Below, one piece after another: positions 1-5,377 of a stretch of 5,402 bases of DNA. This stretch comes from CAZFCK01 sp964517355. Its GTDB lineage: Bacteria; Desulfobacterota; Desulfovibrionia; Desulfovibrionales; Desulfovibrionaceae. The position numbers and the translations under genes were made by a program. The DNA lies in the NCBI GenBank assembly GCA_964517355.1, contig CAZFCK010000281.1:1-5402 (forward strand), read 5' to 3'. The notes below the pieces were generated by a model. It did no database searches. It was not told the DNA's origin and saw nothing but the letters and a program-made list of their open reading frames with translations. Numbering within the stretch: position 1 is the first letter of the stretch; each line of letters opens with the position of its first letter.

Positions 1-18
1 GTTCCAGGGAAATGCATA

Positions 19-58
19 AGAGCGTCTAGCGCTTTTCAAGCGTGAGATGCTCTAGACG
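19..58. repeat. Bulged inverted repeat near the left edge
   Basis: CGTCTAG (23-29) pairs with CTAGACG (52-58). Directly inside, CGCTT (30-34) pairs with AAGCG (38-42) around a TTC loop. Together they make a 12-bp stem with a 9-nt bulge (43-51) on one side. AGAGC (19-23) with GCTCT (49-53) is an alternative pairing. No T-run follows on either strand. It may be part of a dispersed palindromic repeat; function unknown. Confidence 0.5.
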
Positions 59-146
59 TATCGTCATGAGAGGGCGCTACAGAGACAGCCCATTGCAGAC
101 ATGATTTCCCCGCGGCCGGACATAATCTTTCAAGAGAAATAGTAAT

Positions 147-170
147 GCATTTTCGTTTTGAAACAAGGCT
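147..170. repeat. 24-nt repeat, copy 1 (downstream of glnD)
   Basis: These 24 nt match 5354-5377 at 22 positions in the same orientation; the only differences are TT at 156-157 against CC at 5363-5364. A small stem, GTTTTG/CAAGGC around AAA (155-160 with 164-169), survives in plus-strand RNA through two G-U pairs. Preceding bases (GAAAT at 136-140) also resemble copy 2, so the unit may be about 40 nt. The copies bracket the amtB-glnK-glnD locus. Confidence 0.6.
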
Positions 171-346
171 TCCCCAACAACGACAGTTTGTTGTTCACGG
201 GCCGCGCGCCAATCCCGCCAGGGGGGACGTCCCGCTGGACAAGCGATTACCTTGTATGGAAATGTAGATGTGACAGTAAGTTATACAAGATGAAAAAGTT
301 TTGGAAATTCTTGGGAACCTCTATTGAAAGCTTGTTAAGCCGCCGG

Positions 347-374
347 AGCATTCCCGCCAACACGGTGAAATGCT
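347..374 (-). other. Hairpin abutting the glnD stop codon
   Basis: On the minus strand AGCATTTC pairs with GGAATGCT (8 bp including one G-U pair), with two further C-G pairs inside. The stem begins on the first base after the glnD TAA. No U-run follows, so it is not a normal intrinsic terminator, and no other good terminator was found down to position 1. It could still shield the mRNA 3' end. Confidence 0.4.
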
Positions 375-3134
375 TTAATACCCCACAGCGCGCGTGAGCC
401 GGTGGAGCAGCGCCTCCCGGATTTCATGAAGCTGGCCGCTGTCGTCGATTTTTTGTCCCAATGTATCGCGCACGTAAAAATAGTCCGCGACCTGGTCTTC
501 ATGGGTGGCCACCTTGGCCATGTGCACTTCCACATGCAGCTCTTGCAGACAATGGGCGATTTCATAGAGCAGTCCGGGGCGATCTCCGGCCAAGACTTCG
601 ATTACCGTGAAAAAATCCGTGCTTTCATTGTCCACCTGCACGCTCACGGGCCCCGGTTGTCCGCTGCGGCCATGCAGCATTGACTGACGCTTGCGATCCA
701 AGCGGTAGTCCAGTGAAAGCTTGCCGGTCATGGCGAATTTCAGGGCGCCACGGACTCTGGCCCAGAAATCGTCGGTGTAGAGCGGATCCGGAGGCGCCGA
801 AACCCTGAAAAGCGCAACCATCGTGTTGTCGCTCCAGATAAAAACGTCCGCGGCGAAAATATTCAGGTCATGCAAGGAAAGCACGCCGGCTATGGAAGCC
901 ACGAGAGCGCTATGTTTTTTCGCGGCCACAGCCAGTTCCCAGACGGCGGAACCTTCAACCGGCACCGCATCCATCACGACCAGCCCTCTGCTCGCGCGCT
1001 GCTCGCCCACGCGGCGTCCTTCCTCCGCGAGCTGACTTTGCAGCAAGCGTACCAGATTTAGGTGCCGTACGATGTCCTTGGCGACAACCCGCAACACGTA
1101 ATGGGGGGGCATGTTTTCGAGCCATTGTTCGATTTGTTCCGGAGAGAAGTGTTGTGTTGGATGCCGGCGCAACAAGGCGCGCACTTCATCCCGGTTTTTC
1201 AGAATGGTCTGCACCGCGTGGGGGCCGACCAAACGCCCCTCTTGCAACATGTGACGTGTCTTGTCGTAGAGTTCCGCCAGCAAGCGGGCGATCCAGTCGT
1301 TCCAGGCCTTGGGACCCGTGGCGCGGGCATCCGCATAACTCAAGAGATAGAGCATGCGCAGGCGTTCCACGCTGCCGACCTGGTTTGCGCAGCGCAAGAC
1401 CGCGGATTCTTCGCCCAGATCGCTGCGGGTGGCCGTGAGAACCAGCAGTACATGTTCACGGACCAAAAATTCCACCGTATCGATCAGCGAGGGGTCCATG
1501 TCGTAGCGTTCCAGCACATCCCGGGCAATGGCCGCGCCTTTTATCTCGTGATCCGCGCCGCCTTTGCCCAAGTCGTGAAACAAGGCTGCAAGAAGCACAG
1601 GACGCCGGTCCTGGAGTCCTTGCCAGAGGCGGGCCAGATGGTCCAGGCGTGCGCTCACGCCGGGTTGCCGCACCTGGTCGGAGAGACGCTCCAACGAGTG
1701 AATGGTCTGAATGGTATGCCAGCCCACCGGAAAGGAGTGGAAACCGTCGAACTGCACCAGATCGCGCACAGCGCCGAAGGCGGGCAGGAATTTATCCAGG
1801 AATCCGATTTCCATCATCTGTCCCAACGCGAGGGCGGCGTTGCCGGATTGCAATATCTCAAGGAAGACGTCCCATGCTTCACCGGTTCGGGCGAGTTTGT
1901 CGGCCAGATGCAAGGCGCCCTGCAATCGTTCGCGTAGCTGCCAGCATAAATCCACCGTGTGCAGAGCGCTTTGGGCGAAGAGGCGCATCACCAGCAGGGG
2001 ATCGTTTTCCAGAGCCGCTTCAACCTGGGGCGCCGCATCCAGCACGTGCTCCCGCAGCACGATACCCGGCGCCACTTCGCGGGGTTCGCGCTCCGGCCCT
2101 TTGTGCAACAAGGGTCTGGCATAGCATTGCCACACGCCGCGACTTGCGGCCTTGATACCTGTCATGGCGTGGTGCAGCCGCGCCAAAAACAGCTCCGCGG
2201 CCTCGCCGGGGGTTGCTCCCTCGTATCCCATGGCCACGGCTACGCGGGGTTGCAACTCCTGATACAGGATGTCGTTCTTTCTTTCCGTTATGCGGTGCAG
2301 CTGGTTGCGCACGGAGAAAAGAAAGCCGACGTTCGCGGCGAAAGAGTCGTACGTCTGTGCATGGGGCATGAAAAAGCGCAGTAATTCCATGCAGGAAGAT
2401 GAATCCGCAGCAACGGCTTCCTCTTCGGGCACGCAGAGTTTGGCCAGCCAGAGCATGCGATGGTAGTCGCGCAGACCGCCCAGCCCGTCCTTGAGTTGGG
2501 GTTCGAGCATGGTGGCGCCGTCACCGGAGCGTTCCCTTCTTTCCAGGTATTCGTCTTCCAGCCATTGTAAAAATCTGGTCCGCCGCTTCTCGATGATTTT
2601 TTGTTTGAAACGCTGGCGCAACTGCGCGACCAGTTGCGGATCGCCGGCGATGTGACGCAGGTCCAACAGGGAAGCCAACACCTTGTAATCCGAGGCCGCA
2701 AGGTCCAGACAGTCACGGATGGTGCGGAACCCGTGCCCCAGGTCGTATCCCTGGTCCCACAGGGATAAAAACAGGGGCTGGGCCAGATCAAGCGCTTGGG
2801 AGGGAATCGTTTTACGGCTGATGATGAGCAGATCAACATCAGAGTGCAAGCACAGTTCCCGGCGGCCATACCCGCCCACAGCTACGATAGCCCAGGCCTC
2901 ATCGCGGTTTTGCGGGGCGGGCAGACCGATTTCCTCAAGCCTGGCGCGTAAAAAAACGTCCACCAGGTCGCTATGCCCGCGTTCAAAACCGGTCCGTGAA
3001 TCCCCGGAAGAAACACCGGACTTCGTTGGCGACTGGAGCTCCGAGATGAGCGCGGAACGTCCACGGGACAACATCCCAGCAGCATTTTCAGAATCTCTTT
3101 GTCCATCTGGCGCACGAAATGTTGTGTTCTGCAT
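375..3134 (-). CDS. glnD: PII uridylyltransferase / uridylyl-removing enzyme
   Basis: A 919-residue cytoplasmic enzyme that uridylylates PII under nitrogen limitation and deuridylylates it when glutamine is high. The nucleotidyltransferase motif GGYGRRE lies at residues 87-93, followed by S98-D99-V100-D101, whose aspartates should bind catalytic metal. A conserved EPQLKDGLGGLRDYH block follows at 211-225. The HD phosphohydrolase domain shows H473, H520-D521, D528-H529, H561 and D602. Two ACT domains occupy about 732-800 and 842-915; the second has the typical DRPGLLYEI stretch at 851-859. Length and domain order match complete GlnD, so both activities are expected. An in-frame TGA lies two codons before the ATG at 3134, making it the earliest ATG. 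No Shine-Dalgarno precedes it, and Met21 (codon starting at 3074) is a possible alternative, also without a good ribosome site. The gene lies 335 nt downstream of the PII gene, its presumed substrate, and may share the upstream transcript or use its own promoter. Identity is very secure; the exact start is not. Confidence 0.96.
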   Translation of the reverse strand: MQNTTFRAPDGQRDSENAAGMLSRGRSALISELQSPTKSGVSSGDSRTGFERGHSDLVDVFLRARLEEIGLPAPQNRDEAWAIVAVGGYGRRELCLHSDVDLLIISRKTIPSQALDLAQPLFLSLWDQGYDLGHGFRTIRDCLDLAASDYKVLASLLDLRHIAGDPQLVAQLRQRFKQKIIEKRRTRFLQWLEDEYLERRERSGDGATMLEPQLKDGLGGLRDYHRMLWLAKLCVPEEEAVAADSSSCMELLRFFMPHAQTYDSFAANVGFLFSVRNQLHRITERKNDILYQELQPRVAVAMGYEGATPGEAAELFLARLHHAMTGIKAASRGVWQCYARPLLHKGPEREPREVAPGIVLREHVLDAAPQVEAALENDPLLVMRLFAQSALHTVDLCWQLRERLQGALHLADKLARTGEAWDVFLEILQSGNAALALGQMMEIGFLDKFLPAFGAVRDLVQFDGFHSFPVGWHTIQTIHSLERLSDQVRQPGVSARLDHLARLWQGLQDRRPVLLAALFHDLGKGGADHEIKGAAIARDVLERYDMDPSLIDTVEFLVREHVLLVLTATRSDLGEESAVLRCANQVGSVERLRMLYLLSYADARATGPKAWNDWIARLLAELYDKTRHMLQEGRLVGPHAVQTILKNRDEVRALLRRHPTQHFSPEQIEQWLENMPPHYVLRVVAKDIVRHLNLVRLLQSQLAEEGRRVGEQRASRGLVVMDAVPVEGSAVWELAVAAKKHSALVASIAGVLSLHDLNIFAADVFIWSDNTMVALFRVSAPPDPLYTDDFWARVRGALKFAMTGKLSLDYRLDRKRQSMLHGRSGQPGPVSVQVDNESTDFFTVIEVLAGDRPGLLYEIAHCLQELHVEVHMAKVATHEDQVADYFYVRDTLGQKIDDSGQLHEIREALLHRLTRAVGY

Positions 3135-3175
3135 GTATCAGGGGCTGTGTCTATTCAAAAAGTTTCGGAGAGAGT

Positions 3176-3205
3176 TTTATAACGCCGCATTCTTAATTTT
3201 GTGTA
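3176..3205 (-). promoter_or_regulatory. Candidate sigma-70 promoter for glnD
   Basis: On the minus strand TACACA (3205-3200, 4 of 6 to TTGACA) is followed after 18 nt by TATAAA (3181-3176, 5 of 6 to TATAAT). A start near 3169 would give a leader of roughly 35 nt before the ATG at 3134. The -35 is poor, the spacing one over optimum and the region AT-rich, so this is only a candidate. Confidence 0.3.
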
Positions 3206-3259
3206 TAAGTAAGAATAAATAGTGATTGCGGAATACCATCGCGGCATCACCACGGCAAG

Positions 3260-3290
3260 TGGGGGCGTTGCTGCAACGGCAACGCCCCCA
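3260..3290. other. Perfect 12-bp GC-rich hairpin between glnK and glnD
   Basis: The arms 3260-3271 and 3279-3290 are perfectly complementary (TGGGGGCGTTGC and its complement, 9 of 12 pairs G-C), with a 7-nt loop. No T-run follows on either strand, so it is not a standard intrinsic terminator. Further arms ATACCAT (3233-3239) and ATGGTAT (3292-3298) flank it and could extend the structure. In a leftward transcript it would lie after glnK and before glnD. It could limit read-through, protect the amtB-glnK mRNA 3' end, or be a protein-binding site. Confidence 0.75.
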
Positions 3291-3469
3291 TATGGTATCA
3301 TCATGGAATAGAGAAAGAAAGTTCCGGTTAGGGGAATCCGAGGGGAAGAACCTCTTGCGGCATCAGCATCGCAGCGCGGCCGTTGTGCGCCTGACTGGCG
3401 GCAGCGGCGGGGGTTATCCCCCTCGGCACTATGAATTCTCTTTAAAAACGTCCTGAAAGAGAGCTCAGT

Positions 3470-3808
3470 CTATATGGCGGAAGTGCCTGCTTCGCCCGTG
3501 CGGATGCGGACGATATCATCAACCGGCACGACAAAAATTTTGCCGTCTCCAATCTGGCCGGTTCTGGCGGCTTTGACCACCGTATCCACCACCTGCTTCA
3601 CCTGCATGTCGTCCACAACGACTTCGATTTTAACCTTGGCGACAAAGTCCACCTGGTACTCCGCGCCGCGATACACTTCCTTGTGGCCGCGCTGGCGGCC
3701 GAAGCCCTTGACTTCGCTTACGGTCATGCCCTTGATGTCCAAATCCGTTAGCGCCTGCTTCACATCGTCCAACTTGAAGGGGCGGATGATTATCTCAATC
3801 TTTTTCAT
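3470..3808 (-). CDS. glnK: PII nitrogen regulatory protein (GlnK/GlnB family)
   Basis: A 112-residue PII protein, the family's normal length, expected to form a trimer that senses ATP/ADP and 2-oxoglutarate. The N-terminus is MKKIEIIIRPFKLDDV. The T-loop carries GFGRQRGHKEVYRGAEYQVDF, with the uridylylation target Tyr51 and Tyr46 intact. Nucleotide and 2-oxoglutarate ligands expected in the family are present: G37, R38, Q39 and K58, the B-loop TGQIGDGKIFV at 83-93, and R101/R103 in the C-loop. The sequence ends RIRTGEAGTSAI, very close to enterobacterial PII. The start is well supported: AGAGAGGA (3817-3824) lies 8 nt upstream of the ATG. The gene follows amtB by 48 nt, the classic arrangement for a GlnK that binds and blocks AmtB, and Tyr51 suits modification by the GlnD encoded downstream. 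GlnB and GlnK cannot be separated by sequence alone; glnK is chosen because of the amtB linkage. Confidence 0.96.
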   Translation of the reverse strand: MKKIEIIIRPFKLDDVKQALTDLDIKGMTVSEVKGFGRQRGHKEVYRGAEYQVDFVAKVKIEVVVDDMQVKQVVDTVVKAARTGQIGDGKIFVVPVDDIVRIRTGEAGTSAI

Positions 3809-3816
3809 GACATTTA

Positions 3817-3824
3817 TCCTCTCT
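3817..3824 (-). promoter_or_regulatory. Ribosome binding site of glnK
   Basis: AGAGAGGA on the minus strand, 8 nt before the ATG at 3808, within the 48-nt amtB-glnK gap. It supports the chosen start and shows glnK is translated independently of amtB. No terminator-like structure was seen in this short gap. Confidence 0.85.
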
Positions 3825-3856
3825 GCAATCGTTAGGGCTTTGCGGTGCTCAGGCCA

Positions 3857-5071
3857 CTACAGCTGATAACCCGTTTCTGAATGCTGGGTCACGTCCAGCC
3901 CCCGCACCTCGTCATCCGCCGGTACGCGCAAGCCTACCACGATGTTCACCAGTTTGAAAAGAACGTAGCTTACGCCGAAGCAAAAGACCCATGTGGCGAC
4001 CACGGAGACGAATTGAATCCACAGCTGGGCCGGGTTGCCGTAAAACAGGCCGTTCGCGCCGGCGGGATTGACGGCCGTGCTGGCGAAAAGACCAGTCGCC
4101 AAAGCGCCCCATGTTCCACCGAGACCGTGAATGCCGACAACGTCCAATGAGTCGTCGTATTTCCACAAGGCCTTGAGCAACACGCCGCCGTAACAGACAC
4201 CTCCGGCCACAAATCCAATGATCAGGGACGCCATTGGGGTGACGAACCCAGCGGCTGGGGTGATGGCCACTAGGCCGGCCAAAGCGCCGGAGGCGGCGCC
4301 CAATGTTGTGGCATGACCGGCATGTAGCTTTTCAACGACGAGCCAGCCGATGCAGGCCGTCGCCGCGGCGAGATGCGTGGTGACGAACGCAGTGGCTGCC
4401 AGACCGTCCGCTGCCAGGGCGCTCCCCGAGTTGAAACCGAACCAGCCGACCCACAGGATAGCCATGCCCGTCAGCGTCATGGGCAGGTTGTGGGGTATGA
4501 AGCTTTGCGAACCGTATCCCTTGCGCGCTCCAAGCACCATGGCCGCAGCCAGCGCAGCAGCGCCGGAACTCATATGCACCACGGCTCCTCCGGCAAAATC
4601 CAGTGCGCCCATGGCGCCCATCCAGCCGCCGCCCCAGACCCAATGGCACATGGGGCTGTAGACGAAAAGCAACCATAACGTGGAGAAAAGGACGAAAGCG
4701 GAAAATTTGATCCGCTCCGCGTACGCGCCGCTGATGAGCGCCGGAGTGATAACGGCGAACATGCATTGGAAGATCATGAAGGCGGCGTGGGGCAGGTTGT
4801 CGACGGGTCCGTTGGCTTCGGCCCCAACACCGTTGAGGAACAGGTAGTCCAGCCCGCCGATGACCCCGCCGATATCAGTGCCGAAGGACAGTGAATAGCC
4901 GATGACCACCCAGAACACCGTGGCCAAGGCCAGCATGAAGAAGCTGTGCATAATCGTGCCGAGCACGTTCTTGGCGCGAACAAGGCCGGCGTAAAATAGT
5001 GCCAGGCCGGGAGTCATGAACATGACCAAGGCGGCACAGATAAGAATGAAAGCGGTATCCGCGGGGCTCAT
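3857..5071 (-). CDS. amtB: Ammonium transporter/channel, Amt family
   Basis: A 404-residue inner-membrane channel conducting ammonium into the cell, expected to be a trimer with 11 transmembrane helices per subunit. Residues lining the pore align with E. coli AmtB: F105 and F213 (phenylalanine gate), W146 and S217 (outer recruitment site), D158, and the twin pore histidines H166 and H315. Signature blocks include GALDFAGGAVVH (155-166) and GWFGFNSGSA (209-218). The cytoplasmic tail, from GLRVPADDEVRGLDV to the end, matches the conserved C-terminus that contacts PII. Unlike E. coli AmtB, no cleavable signal peptide precedes the first helix; the protein begins MSPADTAFILICAALV directly. The start is secured by a near-perfect AAGGAGGA (5076-5083), 4 nt before the ATG. 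It is the first gene of the probable amtB-glnK unit. The upstream region carries a dyad but no recognisable sigma-54 site. Identity is essentially certain. Confidence 0.97.
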   Translation of the reverse strand: MSPADTAFILICAALVMFMTPGLALFYAGLVRAKNVLGTIMHSFFMLALATVFWVVIGYSLSFGTDIGGVIGGLDYLFLNGVGAEANGPVDNLPHAAFMIFQCMFAVITPALISGAYAERIKFSAFVLFSTLWLLFVYSPMCHWVWGGGWMGAMGALDFAGGAVVHMSSGAAALAAAMVLGARKGYGSQSFIPHNLPMTLTGMAILWVGWFGFNSGSALAADGLAATAFVTTHLAAATACIGWLVVEKLHAGHATTLGAASGALAGLVAITPAAGFVTPMASLIIGFVAGGVCYGGVLLKALWKYDDSLDVVGIHGLGGTWGALATGLFASTAVNPAGANGLFYGNPAQLWIQFVSVVATWVFCFGVSYVLFKLVNIVVGLRVPADDEVRGLDVTQHSETGYQL

Positions 5072-5075
5072 ACAA

Positions 5076-5083
5076 TCCTCCTT
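5076..5083 (-). promoter_or_regulatory. Ribosome binding site of amtB
   Basis: AAGGAGGA on the minus strand, 4 nt before the ATG at 5071. It is almost fully complementary to the 16S rRNA tail and fixes the amtB start; strong translation is expected. Confidence 0.9.
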
Positions 5084-5084
5084 G

Positions 5085-5243
5085 CGAAAGCCTGCGACAT
5101 GCAGCTGCGCTACTTTTTAATGATTTTCCAAATTTGTATTAAATTTGATAAGAACATAACCGAAAATGGAAATTAACTCATTTTTTTCTCCGTGCAAAGC
5201 CTTTTTTCGCCATGCCGGTAACGGCAAGAATATTCAGGCGTTG
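5085..5243 (-). promoter_or_regulatory. Presumed amtB-glnK promoter region
   Basis: This AT-rich stretch lies between the upstream terminator and the amtB ribosome site, so the amtB promoter should be here. No -35/-10 pair stands out: weak -10-like hexamers such as TATGTT and TACAAA lack partners at 16-18 nt. I scanned the minus strand for the sigma-54 GG-N10-GC core and found none. A CAAATTT-N5-AAATTTG dyad sits inside the region. Only the placement is inferred; no transcription start is assigned. Confidence 0.5.
5129..5147. promoter_or_regulatory. Dyad CAAATTT-N5-AAATTTG upstream of amtB
   Basis: A perfect inverted repeat with 7-bp arms (5129-5135 and 5141-5147) and a 5-nt spacer, about 58-76 nt before the amtB start. 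Size and symmetry fit an operator for a dimeric regulator. AT-rich DNA makes chance dyads more likely, and no regulator family is recognised from the motif. Confidence 0.4.
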
Positions 5244-5280
5244 AAAAAAAATTCCGGCCCTTGCACGCAAGGACCGGAAT
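5244..5280 (-). terminator. Intrinsic terminator of a leftward gene outside the window
   Basis: The arms 5251-5264 and 5267-5280 pair at 13 of 14 positions around a tiny loop, and the stem is GC-rich in the middle. On the minus strand the hairpin is followed by eight T's (5251-5244), the classic rho-independent form. On the plus strand no T-run follows, so the direction is clear. No gene end is visible between here and 5402, so the terminated gene must end to the right of the window. The effect would be to insulate amtB from read-through, implying that the amtB promoter lies between about 5085 and 5243. Confidence 0.88.
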
Positions 5281-5338
5281 AATGGCATTTATAGATATGC
5301 TTTCGCGGGGCCAGGCGAGGCTGGCGGAACCTTTTCCA

Positions 5339-5377
5339 AAGGCGAAAATTAGCGCATTTTCGCCTTGAAACAAGGCT
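5339..5377. repeat. 24-nt repeat, copy 2, with palindromes (upstream of amtB)
   Basis: The core at 5354-5377 matches 147-170 (22 of 24). It includes a perfect hairpin GCCTTG-AAA-CAAGGC (5362-5376). A second perfect 11-bp inverted repeat (5339-5349 with 5356-5366, 6-nt loop) overlaps it. This palindrome-rich makeup suggests a dispersed intergenic repeat of REP type. It lies beyond the upstream terminator, in the presumed 3' region of a gene outside the window. Confidence 0.6.

Larger units (their letters stand above)
1..374. other. Intergenic region downstream of glnD
   Basis: No gene can be supported here. A plus-strand open frame at 158-397 would need a TTG start, lacks a ribosome site and runs into glnD in antisense. 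The region holds a bulged inverted repeat (19-58), repeat copy 1 (147-170), AACAAC/GTTGTT (176-181, 190-195), a CCAG...CTGG dyad enclosing GGGAC/GTCCC (218-238), CTTGTAT/ATACAAG (251-257, 283-289) and the hairpin after the glnD stop. Confidence 0.65.
3135..3469. other. Intergenic region between glnK and glnD (335 nt)
   Basis: No convincing gene on either strand: the only open frames are short, lack ribosome sites and resemble nothing recognised. It holds the 12-bp hairpin at 3260-3290. It also has a small GGGGG-TTAT-CCCCC hairpin (3409-3422) and a 7-bp inverted repeat just after glnK (3437-3443 with 3456-3462). The last 100 nt before glnD are AT-rich with a weak candidate promoter. The gap is long for an operon, so glnD may be partly uncoupled from amtB-glnK. 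Confidence 0.7.

Noticed and set aside
158..397. A 79-codon plus-strand frame left of and overlapping the glnD end
   Set aside because: It has a TTG start inside repeat copy 1, no ribosome site, no family resemblance and an antisense overlap with the glnD C-terminus.
1062..1937. A 291-codon open frame on the plus strand inside glnD
   Set aside because: It is fully antisense to intact, strongly conserved glnD sequence, has no recognisable domain and no convincing ribosome site. Long antisense frames are common opposite GC-biased codons.
3241..3365. Short direct repeat GCGGCATCA at 3241-3249 and 3357-3365
   Set aside because: Nine bases repeated twice in GC-rich DNA is weak, and the flanks do not align.
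3328..3369. A 13-codon minus-strand mini-ORF between glnK and glnD as a leader peptide
   Set aside because: It has no ribosome site, no run of a regulatory codon and no terminator/antiterminator pair next to it.
3226..3456. A 76-codon plus-strand frame in the glnK-glnD gap
   Set aside because: It has a TTG start without a ribosome site and a low-complexity translation, and it spans the 12-bp hairpin. No recognisable protein.
147..5377. The repeat pair as CRISPR or transposon ends
   Set aside because: There are only two copies 5.2 kb apart, in direct rather than inverted orientation, with no transposase, cas gene or target-site duplication. The genes between are housekeeping nitrogen genes.
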